Made by a program: the position numbers and the translations under genes. This document shows, piece after piece, positions 50,101 to 62,100 of a stretch of 64,000 bases of DNA (position 1 is the first letter of the stretch; each line of letters begins with the position of its first letter). Below the pieces are notes generated by a model. The model did no database searches. It was not told the origin of the DNA and saw nothing but the letters and a program-made list of their open reading frames with translations. Source of the DNA: Nilaparvata lugens (lineage: Eukaryota; Arthropoda; Insecta; Hemiptera; Delphacidae); the NCBI RefSeq assembly GCF_014356525.2, contig NC_052504.1, positions 63,294,086 through 63,358,085 on the forward strand. Reading direction: 5' to 3'.

Positions 50101-53100
50101 TTGCTGGTTCAGCTGTACAGTCGTAGTTTCATTTGAGAGAGTTTTGAAATAGTTTATAATTTTCAAATTATTCCCATGAATCTTTTTCACATCAGCATTA
50201 AAATCGTCAATGAGCCTTTTGTTTACTGAAAATTGATTCTCAATATTATGCTGTAAGCGGTATTCATTTGACTGAACTTGAAATAATATTTTGTCGTATT
50301 TTTCTTTGTCGTTCGCATCCATGTTACCGGTTACCCATGAAATAGCTGAGCCAAGTCCATTGAAAAGTCCACGCTTATTTCTATTTTTGCTGATATTGAT
50401 GTGATCTAGTTTTGTTTCTGTGTATTTTAAATGCATTGTTATGATGTCTAGACGGCCTTGATCGATATTGTGTTCACGCAAAGTGAATATTGTTCTTTTG
50501 ATTGTATTTAATTCGATACGCAACATGTTTACATTAATATTATGCATGTATGTGAAGGTTTCATTTATTATGAACGAGTCCTGAATTTTGATAGGAGTGA
50601 TGCCTGATGTTTTACTTAGATCAGTCAATCTATACGGGTTTGCTGGTGTTAGGAACAGCATCAGAAGAAGAAACATTGTTACCTGAAACAGATAAATTAG
50701 TTGATTTCTTTTTCTTTCGAGCTCGCTTCACTCGATTCGGGTGAAGTTTGAAGGGTCTTTTCTGAATCGCTCTTGGATTAGTAGCTAATTGAGTTTCCTT
50801 ATTGTATTTCACTTTGAAAAATTTAGGTTTGTCCTTTTTATTAAACGTTGTCTTTATGAAGGGTTCGTTAGGCATTTCAAAATCTTTTTCTCTAGTTTGA
50901 TTTAAGCGATCAGTTCTGTTTTGTTTTTCTTGTCCTACTTTATCTTTTACTAGTTTGTGAATAGTTTTCAGTTTTTCTAGATAGGCGTTTGTTCTTTCTT
51001 CAGCAATAAGGGCTTCCGTTATTTCATCAACATATGGATTTTTCGATACACCAAAAGTCATTTCCATAGGAGTTAGTTTCAAGGTTGAATTTATTGTGTT
51101 ATTGAATGCGATAATTGCAAGTTTCATATTATCTTCGGGTTTGTTGTTTTTATTTTCCATTTGTATAGCATTAAGGAGTTCAATGAGTGTCGAGTGTGCT
51201 CGTTCCAATAAACCCTGGGAATCTGGATGTCCCGGTGTTATATAATAAGGTTCTATCTTATATAAACGCAAAAAATCTCGAAGTCCAGCATTATCGAATT
51301 CACGACCATTATCCATTTGGATTGTCTTAGGGCATGGAAATAGAGAAAAGTAATCATTCAAACAAGACTGTATTTCAAGTTGGTTCAAACTTGTTAGTGG
51401 ATATGCCATGAGTTTTTTCGAAAAGCAATCTATTATCGTGAGGAATTTTATTCTACTGTATTGAAACGTGTCAATCTGTAATTTTTCGAAAGGTTTGTCA
51501 GGAGTTGGGGTAATTTTGTATTCAACTTGAACAGGTCTTCTATCATATTTCACTTTAGCACATACTGAACATTTATTTATATATTCTGTAATGTCTTTAA
51601 GCATGGTAGGCCAATAGTATTCTCTTCGAATGTGGTTATAGCTTTCATTAATTCCACGGTGATACGTTTTTCCTACATGATAATTGGTTACAACTTCTTT
51701 TTGTTCCTCTGAATCAGTTATATCCAAATTCAGTTTCTTATATCTCCTAAGTTTCACAGAATTAAAATTAGCAATGATAACATTCTTAAAATTTTCAAAA
51801 ATCATTTCATATTCTTTTTCCAATACACCTGTCCTGGAGCAAAGTATCCCATAAAGTGTGTTGGGTTTCAAGTATTGTATACACACATCATTTATTTCTT
51901 CAGGAGTGGATGAACTTTGAAAATATAGAGTCAATCTGTTTTTTGTAAAAACTTTTCTGATAACAGGTTCTTTGTTGCCACGTTCTAAAATGATTTGATT
52001 TTGTTCAACATTGATTATTTTGTCATCTTCCGCAATAACTACTTGTTCGTTCGAACTCTCCTGTGAATGTATTGTAACTAGACTACGATTATCAATTTCT
52101 TGTTCATTAGCATCATTATCATTATCATCATTATCATTAGCATCATTATCATTATTTACAATATTATCTCGATCGGAATTGTTAGTTTGTTCGGCAGATT
52201 TGCCTACATGTTGAAGAAAATCGTCAAGTGTGACGGTGTCTACTGAGGGAATGTCTGTGTTAGTGTTAAATCTAAGCAGTTCGTCCATGTCAAATTCGTC
52301 GGGGTCATCGAGATCATTGTTATTCTCGAGATCCTGAAAGTCATGATTGAAACCACGAAAACCACTTTCGAAACCTTGGAAAGGTTCGTCTTCATCATTT
52401 TCCATCATGTTAACGTCAAGTGGGCGTATTCTTGAAAGAGCGCTACTTGGTTCGATTTACCTTCCACATACTGGATTGAAAAATCAAATTCTTCTAGAAA
52501 GAGTTTCATACGAATTAATTTTGAATTCGGTTCTTTAATGCTGTGGAGCCATTGAAGAGGTTTGTGATCGGTTTCGATTATGAATTTTCTACCATAGAGG
52601 TATGGTCGAAAATGTTTGCATGACCAGACTATAGCTAATAATTCTTTCTCAATCGTAGAAAGATTTTCTTCATGACGATTAAGTGTACGAGAAGCATATG
52701 CAATGGGTAAGGTTTTACCATTGAATTTTTGTGATAACACTGAACCTATAGCATAATTGCTAGCATCACAAGTCAGAATAAATGTTTTTGTGAAGTCAGG
52801 TAGCTGTAAAATTGGATCGTTTTGTAATAGAAGTTTTAATGTTTCAAATGACTTTTGATAGTCTGGATTGTTTGGATTGATTTTAACATCTTTTTTCAAG
52901 GCGTGTGTGAGAGGTTTTGCAATCTTAGCGTAATCTTTTATCATTTTTCGATAATAGCCTGTCAATCCTAGAAATTGTTTAATTTCTTTTTCAGTTTTTG
53001 GGATTGGAAAGTTCTTAATAGCTTCTAGCTTTGAAGGATTGGGTTGAATTCCGCGTTCAGATATGATATGTCCTAAGTACAGTAATTCTCGTTTAAAAAA

Positions 53101-56100
53101 CTCTGTTTTGTCCAGTTGGATTTTTAGATTATGATCTCTAAGTTGTTTGAAAACTGATTTTAGATGTTTCAAGTGTTCCTCGAGATTATCGGAAAACACA
53201 ATTATGTCGTCCATGTAGACTAACACATTGGGCATTCTGGAAAACAAAATGTTCATTGCACGTTGGAAAGTAGCTGGAGCGTTCTTTAATCCAAACGGCA
53301 TTCTCAAAAATTCATAATGTCCGTTCTCAGTCGAAAAGGCAGTTTTTGGAATTGATTCCTTTTCCATTTGAATTTGATGGAATCCAGAAGCGAGATCTAT
53401 CGCTGAAAAATAGGTAGCCCTTCCAATTTTTCCAAATAAGTCCTCAATATTTGGTAGAGGATATTTGTCTTCAATCGTTTTATCATTAATCTTCCTGTAA
53501 TCTAAAACGACACGTATTTTACGTTTACCGGAGGCGTCTGGTTTTTTGGGCACTACCCAAATTGGACTGTTATATGGGGAGTTGGAATGTTGAATTATTT
53601 TATTCTGAAGAAGTTTGTCAATTTCTAATTCAACGTCCTTCCTAAACACTTGAGGGTATCTATAATTTTTAGAATATACAGGGATTTCGTCAGTAGTGTT
53701 GATTTTAAATTTCAACAGATTAGTACTACTTGTCAATTCATCATGTTCACGTTTGATGATTTCAGGAAAATTCCGTATTAGATTTATGATATGTTTCCGC
53801 TCTTCGACATTCATATGGTCCGTCCGAAGAAGTTTGGGAATTTCTCTTATAATATCCGATTTGTTTGATACATCTGAGTTATCAATTTCATCATTGTCAA
53901 AAATAGTTTCTAATTCTTCTATCTCCATTGGCTCGGGGCTTATGGTCATGAGCTCATTGGAATACACTACGCACTTACATCTATTTTCTTCTATACTAAC
54001 AATACTTTCTTCAACGTAATAGCTTTCATGAGAAACAGCTTTAAGTAGTCCTGTCTTGAGATTAGGAATCGACCTAACTGGTACAGTAACAACATTAAAT
54101 CCTGGTTTCAATTGAATTTGTTCATGAGAGTTAATCACTGATAACAACGGTTTCGAAATAGTACGATAATCTAACGTGTTGTTTGTATAATTTACATTGG
54201 CTTTGAGTTCTTTCAAAGTTTCGTGACCTAATAAGATATCGTATCTTGTTGAAAAGTCATACACGTACATTTTGATTTGTGAACTTCCTGGAAACACAGT
54301 ATTTGAGTTCATATAGATGTATTCATTTCCACCACTTTCACCGGCTGGTGTTTTTACTACGAACTTTTCTTTATATCTGGTCACATTGGGTGGTATGATA
54401 GAGGGGTTCACATAGTTCTTTGACGACCCAGTGTCAACCATCCATTTACGGTTAGCGTGGTCGACAAAATATGGGAGCGACTTATTTATGATATTCAATT
54501 CAAATTTTTTGGGGGTGTTTCCGCTGAGTGTGTTGGGCCTACCCCTAAAAAATGAGCCTGCATGTTGTTGAATGCTTCAGTAAGTGAAGTTAGCTGGTTT
54601 TGCATGCTTTGGATTTCGTTTCCGAAAGGATGAGATGAGTTGTCTGTCAAGTCATCGTGCATGTTTTGGATTCCGTTTCCGAAAAGATTAGATGAGTTAT
54701 CTGTCAAGTCATCTTGCAAATGATGCACTTCAAACGGAGATTTTGAGTTCAGTTTGAAACGATTAGAAGGATTAGTTTGAACTGTGCGCATGCTGACAGT
54801 GTTTTGTGAATCCCACTTACTATTATGTGGTTGTCTGAATTGAGGATTGATTTGCACAGGCCTCGGTTGGTGAGGAAATTGAGCAAATTGATTTTGAGGA
54901 AAATTTTGTTGAAAGTTTCTGTTCTGGGGGAATGTTTGCTGTGATCCATTATTCTGTTGGAAGAAATTCGGTACTCGAGGTTGCGAGAAGTTGTTAGAAA
55001 AAGCTCTGTTGCTTGCTTGATAAGCATGAGTGAATGTGTTTGATCGCATTGGCGTTTGATTAAAAGCTCTTGAATCAATTTTATTGATAGTACTGATAGT
55101 TGATTTGAAGTTCAAGCTCCTTAGAACAATACTACAATCATTAATAATCTTATGTCTAGCATCGTCAAGATCGTGAATTTGCAGGATTTGCAAATGAGAG
55201 CCCAAAGTTGGATGAACTCCGTGAATCAATGTACGAGTGAGAGTTGCGTTCAACTGCTGCATTAGATTTGTCAAAAGTTCACCTTGGATACCATCTAGTT
55301 TATATTTAGTCAACACAGTTGTGCGTTTTTCATCGAGGCGATTAATGAATTCGATCGGGTGTTCATTTGAATAGGATTTCATGAAAGTAATTTCCGCAAT
55401 TAGGTCTGGAACGGACCTGTTGTCAGCGAAGTTTGTTTTTAGAGCGGCTATCAGCTCTGTTACAGTTGTACAATTGTTATTAAAAACAACTGATTCTGCG
55501 GGTCCTGAAAGACGGCTTACGGCTGCCCTGAAAAGGAGCCAGTGATTTTCTGTTTTTTCGTCAATGTTTGCACTACAATAGGACACTAGTAGTTCATTAC
55601 AAGTACTAATAAAATGTGGTAGCTTATAGCAAGTACCATCATAGTGGGGTATGAATTTAAGAATGTCATGAGGAATTTGTTTCGAGATATTAGGCATTGT
55701 AGGGTTTGGTTGAGGAAGAGATATAACGAAATTACTCACAGTCGATTGAGGTTGGTGGGCGATGTTCCGGTTGTCGTCAGCGTCGGCGTCGGCGTCGGTG
55801 TCGTCTTCTCCTTCGGATGATATAAGGACAGCAGGAATCCTCCTGAAGGTGGCGAGATCTCGGTCCCTCTGTAGAGTCCTCTCGTCTCCTGCGGTGGCCA
55901 GCGTGGGGTTGAACTAACTGCTAGGCTGGATACGGTTACAGCGTGATGGTGATAACAGCTTGATGGTGGTTTTCCATTGAGAAGTACTTGAAGTCGTTTT
56001 CGTTTTTGTAGTTTGATTTGATTTACACTTATTAACACTGGTGAAAGTTAAGTTCTTGTTGAAGAAATTTTTGAAAGTTTGAGTTTACTCTGATAACACT

Positions 56101-59100
56101 TGACTTTGTTTTCTCGTTGGAGAATAATTTTGTAGTTGAGTGGTAGATTTTGGAATTTTGAAGTCGAGTCACTTTCACTATGAGTTTCTCGTTGGAGAAA
56201 AATATATGGGTTGGTTCACGGATGAAGAGGTGAAACTCAAAGTTTTTTCGTTGCACAAGATAAAAGGTCTTGTATCCGAGTTTAATGAACGTGGATGGAT
56301 ACAACGATAAACTTTCCGCGACGTAAGTTCGGGCGCCAGTTAAGTGATTGGACGACACGACTGAGTTTTTAAAAATTGAAACTTTATTAACACTACAACT
56401 ACAGAAAATACCGAATTAAAGAATTTCGGGAGCCGAGTGCTCTCGTCAAGAGTTTGAGTAGAACTAACTGAAAATAATTAATTGAGACATAAAGAAGACA
56501 ATGCATAGTCAGCTGTATTCTATAACAATGGGGTTGTAATACTACTACTATAGATATTTAACTATTGACAAATGTACCTATCACAGATCGTTTTTAAGAT
56601 GCGTTGTTCTCTTTAGCGTTGGTTAGATAAGAGGAGCATCGGTTTCCGGAGCGTCGATCTGTGTTTTGTCTATCGGTGCCCATCCTTCATAAGAATATCT
56701 TTGCTCATTCTCTGAGCTTTCCACTTATCTATTATTATTATTATTATTATTATAATTTTATGGCCTTCATTGGACCACTGTAGTCAGTATCTTCCACCTT
56801 TACTCCGTCCTCTCTCAGCCCAATATTTCTTCATTCGTTCAGAAATTAATTTCCTTTCCTCGTCCGAAATCACTCTTCCCATTCTGTGTCTGACTTTGAT
56901 CTGCAGTCTGGTCTGTTTGTCCTTCAGGATTCTGATGTTGTCCGACTTGTTCTTCAAATCTTCGAATGTTATATTCAACTCTCTCATATCCTCCTTGAGT
57001 TCGTCAATCCATTTTATATTTGTTTTACTTTTCCACAACTTTTCAATAATTCTTCTGCTTAGTCTGTCCTCCGAAGCTCTAATCAGGTGACCGAAGAAAG
57101 ATATTCGCTTTTTTTTATTGTACTTGTGACAGGTTCAATTTCTTTGTAAACAGTTTCGTTGGAAGCTAATCTCCAGTGTCCATCTACTTGATAGTTCTTG
57201 TTAATACAGGTTCTGATGATTCTTCTTTCGATTTTTAGTAATTTGTCTATTGCGATGGTATTGGTAGTTTTAAAGATGGTTTCACTTGCGTAAGTTATTA
57301 CCGGTTAAGTTCCACTTATCTATTATTAAGCTATACTATGCTGAAATTTAAATTCTAATATCACAATCTTATCAATTAAAAATTCTGTTTACCACAGTCT
57401 TATCAATTAAAAATCTTATTGAGAAACAACCTACTTTATTTTGAAACAAATTTGAGAAAATATTTGTTCAAATCTCGTTGAAATAGTTTTTTTAATAGTG
57501 TAATCATTTATTTTTAAAACTCTTATTACATTTACTGGTATATTATATAGTTACTGTAGTATATTAGGGCGATGGTATAGTCGTATACATAGATAGTAAT
57601 CTCACAGTAACATGTGATGAGCTCCAACTGGGTGGTCTGGCCACCTGTCTGTCTATAGATTTTGACTGGGAGGGAACTCCCTGTCAACTTCTTGCTGTAT
57701 ATCGGAGTCCAAACTCCAGCTTACCTCGATTCTTAGTAGCTCTCGAAAATCATCTCAATTCTTTAACAAATAGGAAAATGCTAATTATAGCCGGAGATCT
57801 GAATTGTGACATTTTAAATGTGTTTCCGGGTTCGCTGGAAGAGAAATACATTGATGTGTTGAACGAAGTAGAACTAACAGCTAGTATAGACAAGGTGACT
57901 AGGCCGGCCAGCGGTACTTGTATAGACCACTATTTTATAAGACTACCACAATCCTTTCAAGCCTCTACAATAATAGTTCAAACAGCTGTCACTGACCACT
58001 TCGCAATATGTATATTCTCTAATAAGAAAACACAGCACACAAATAAGGATGAGTATTTTTCAAAGGTTGATTGGCAATCAATCAATAATTCTCTTTCTTT
58101 GCAGAACTGGGACTCAATTACTAGCAAAACTGACGTGAATGTGGCAACACGTCTGTTTACTGAAACTATCCAGAAAACTATAGAAACCAACACTAAAAGA
58201 ATTCAGGTTACTGCAAAATATACAAAATTGAAGCCATGGATCAGCATTGGTCTAATTCAATCTATCAGGCACCGGGATAAATTAAAAAAGAAATTGAATA
58301 GACAACCCTTCTGTATCAGCTTGAAAAACGAATTTCTCCAATACAGGAATAGACTCCACTCTGATTAAACTTGCAAAATACGATTATTATAAAAACAAAA
58401 TAGATGAAGCCTCCCACAATCCCAAAAAATTCTGGTCAACTGTAAATGAAATATCTGGAAGACCTACTCAGAAAAATTCTTTCCCTACAAATGTGCTTAT
58501 ACAGGATGGGCAAGCCACAGGACAACATAGTGATTCAGATGTTAGTAATGGCTTCAACAAATTCTTCTCCTCTGTGGGGAGGTGTTTGGCTGATAGTATT
58601 ACTCCCAGGGGTGAGCCAGCAGTAAACGATTCTTATCATGCTGTCGAGTCTCGGTTTGAGTTTCAATGTGTCACACAAGAAGAACTCAAGCAGGTGGTTG
58701 GCAGCATGAGAGGAAACAGCGCACCAGGCCATGACCGGATTCCTGCAAGAGTTATTAAAGAAAACGTGCTCTAACTCATACACCCTATTCACTATTTAAT
58801 TAATTTGAGTTTACAAATAGGCAAATTTCCAGATGTACTCAAAATCTCCAAAGTTATCCCTATCTACAAATCTGGCCCCAAAACCAATTACAGTAATTAC
58901 CGTCCAATCTCTCTTCTGGCAATAATTTCAAAAATACTAGAAAGATGTGTGAAAAACCAATTAATGCAATATTTGACCGAGAATAATATTTTATCAACAT
59001 CACAATATGGTTTCCAAAAATCAAAAAATTGTTCAGACGCGTTTTTTGACCTATCTAAACATATTACTGAAAATATTAAAATAAAAAATAAATTGATAAT

Positions 59101-62100
59101 TACTTACCTTGATTTGGCAAAAGCCTTTGATTCTGTTGATAGGGAGAAACTCATGATAAAACTGGAAATGATTGGACTCAAACAGACCTCCTTACAGTGG
59201 TTCAAGAGTTATCTACAGGACAGGTTTCAATATGTCCAAATTAATGATAATATGAGTGGCCTGGAAAAGGTTGATTACGGAGTTGTTCAGGGGAGTACTC
59301 TAGGGCCTCTACTCTTTTTGATCTATGTCAATAACCTACCGCTGCTGAACATCAGCAGTAAACTTTTTTTATTTGCTGATGACACAGCGGTGGTTTCTAC
59401 AGGTAGGCAGTGGGATGAGGCGTTCAAAAATGCAACAACCGACCTAGCTATGATAAAAAGCTGGTTCGACCATAACTGTTTGACCATAAATACGAGTAAG
59501 TCCAAGTACATGCCTATTGTAACCCGTGGTCAGCAAGATCCAGGCCCCAGAGTCATGAAACTTCACTCATGTGGAGACCCAACTTCTACCGTGTGCAACT
59601 GTGAAATCTTAGAAAGAGTAAACCAATACAAGTATCTGGGCATAGTAATTGATTACAACTTAAATTGGAGTCCACACATACAGTTTATAAAGCAGAGGCT
59701 CCGAAGATTGCTGTATGCTTTCAATCAACTGAGCCAGGTACTGAGCTTGCAACATTGTAAGACTGTCTATTATGCTTTCGTTCAGTCTATCATACAGTAC
59801 GGTATTCTCATCTGGGAGGACTGTCACCTTCTCTCCTGGAGCCGCTTGCGGTGTCGCAAAGACAAATAATTAAAACAGCCCTGAACAAACAATACCGATA
59901 CCCAACTATACAACTATTTTCAGAATTTCCTGTTTTAAACATAAGGCAATTGTATATAAAATCTCTATTAATTTACCTTAAGAACAATAGTCATAATATT
60001 TTGCCAGAAATTCTCCATACCTATCCTACTCGGTATAGATTGAATTATGGATTTGCGACGCCGCGGGTGGTTCACGGAGTGGAGCTGAAAACACCATTCT
60101 ACCTGGCTCAGATGGTATATCGTAATCTGCCTGCAGAGATGAGAGACTTCGAATGCAGTATTGCTGTTTACAAGCGTAAGGTCGAGAGGTGGCTCTACTG
60201 CCTGGGGTGGGAAATGTCTGAAAGCCTGCTTCATTCTGTTTATATGCACTAAAACCTATCCTTTATTTTTTCTTCTTTTTTTTTCTTTAGCTCAGTTTGG
60301 TCAATTTTTGCTATCCTACTCCTTTTATATTTTTAAAAATTTTACAAGGAAAATCGCTCTCATAAAGATGAGTCCTGTGAGTCCGCTGGTCTCTTTTCCT
60401 TTTTTAAAATATGTCTTACTTTAGTTAGTTATAAGTCTAGTTATAATGATTTAATTTTCCCATTTTCTCCCATATGGATCTGAGAAGTCCCGTTTTTTTT
60501 CTTTAATTTATAGTTTCATATGTCGCTGTTCTGTTCTCTACAATCAATCAGACTTGTGTTGTTCCAGACTTGTGTTTTCATATTCCTTTCATTATATTGA
60601 TAATAATTGGCTACCGAGAACTCACCCCTACACACAGACGTATAGTCTTGTAGAGGTATTCCAGTAACCAATTTTCAAGTGTCATATTTTTTGTAACTGT
60701 GCATTTTGGAATAATAATAAAGAATTTGATTTGATTTGATTTGATTATAACCTACATATAGCTCTGAGAATATTGTAGAGTAAGCTCAATCTTTGTCACC
60801 CCCTTCTCTGACCAGGACCATAGCTGTTGAGTGAATAGAAATTGAGAAGAAAGAAATTTTTCAAGACGAGATGTTGTGGTATATAGGAATGCGCTTTAGT
60901 CCATCTCTTCAATCCTCTGTCGCATTTGAAAAGATTCAATGTGATATCATAAGATATCATCTATCCATTATCTGTTATATCATCCATATGAATGTAATAT
61001 CTGTTATAATGTTATAATTATGCTGTAATGTAATTTGCAGGACCAGTAGCTAATACTTTGGAACAGGACTTCAGTCGACTTCTCTCAACTGGAAGACTAG
61101 ATTCGCCCAGTATATTCATCCCTGGCTACGTGCCAAGCTCGAAGCGAAAGACCAAAATCAGTTATAAATTGTGTGGCAGCGACAATGAAAGAGGTACGTT
61201 TGAATTTCATATTACTCGTTGAATAAATAGCCATTTAGATGTAAAGTTTTTTTGAAATTATATAAATACAAATTATTATTAAATTATTTAAATTTCATAT
61301 CAAATAAGTTATTAATTTACTCTTTCAAAAATTAATACAATTTTACAAAATGGTCTTATGCAATCATATCAATGAAAAAAAGGTTCCATTTCAATTTCTA
61401 GAATATGTTTTTGCATACCATTGATGAACTTTCAGTTCATCTTTCAAACGGCTTTACTTCGAGGTTATAATAAAAATACAATTCTAAGGTGACAGACTAC
61501 ATAACTATTTCAATTTATAATTTTTGAACTGTGAGAATTTTTACTGCAAATTTTTAATGGAGTTTTTGATTATTTATGTCATTCAATCAAGTCCGTGTAA
61601 TGGGTCGTTCTATTTGTTGTTTAATACTGGAAAAATATTATTTCTGGGCTTCTATTTGACTTGTTGATAAATTTGATATTAGAATATCTTATGAATCTTT
61701 GCTCTTTTCTTCAATTTTGTAACAGTCTTTCACCAAATTCGATCAACAACTGATATATAACTATTATTGCTGTCAATTAATAATTAATTTTTATTAGTTC
61801 CCCACAATAACAAAACAAATGAAACTTCTATCCACTTCTTCTTTGTCGAAACCCATTCTCATTCAATTGATTCTATTCCCATTCATGGCTCAATTTAATA
61901 TAGTCCTTGTTTTTCAAGTTTTGATTTCCCTTTGTATATCTTTAGTGTAGATAAATGAATGATTTTCTTTCTAAAAAATGAATATACATCACCAAAATTT
62001 TTTATATAAATATGCAAATCAAACTTTTGTCCAGAACATAAAATGTCATATGAGATGTGTCTGTTTCAGTGAAAGGATCATCCGCTCGCAATCCCTTCAA

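Larger units (their letters stand above)
49270..56340 (-). mobile_element. Errantivirus-like (Ty3/gypsy with env) element, 3' end truncated
   Basis: Right to left the element shows a tRNA-type primer site (56327-56338), a leader, gag (55739-54495), pol (protease-RT-RNase H 54498-52405, integrase 52408-50630) and an envelope-like gene (50676-49268). Gene order and the presence of a fusion-protein-type env place it with the insect errantiviruses. LTR sequence should lie right of the primer site, from 56339. I could not find a matching LTR left of env, so the 3' end appears deleted. There are two coding breaks, in pol near 52430 and in env near 49735. The gag frame is intact. It lies antisense in host intron 13. 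Confidence 0.85.
57580..60747 (+). mobile_element. LINE-F, 5'-truncated, with (TTGAT)n tail
   Basis: The element holds endonuclease and RT of one ORF2 with few breaks. A frameshift near 58350, one in-frame stop at 58772 and a frameshift near 59850 are all I found. ORF1 is missing. The 3' UTR (60253-60720) ends in AATAATAAAGAA followed by four TTGAT-type units (60725-60746), a common LINE terminus. It resembles LINE-B in its RT and C-terminal block (RYP...LF.EF.VL..RQLYIK) but is clearly a different family. Same strand as the host gene, in intron 13. No target duplication was recognised. Confidence 0.88.

Noticed and set aside
55736..56358. Minus-strand ORFs of 100 and 108 codons upstream of gag
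   Set aside because: They run across the leader, primer site and LTR border of the errantivirus-like element and show no protein similarity.
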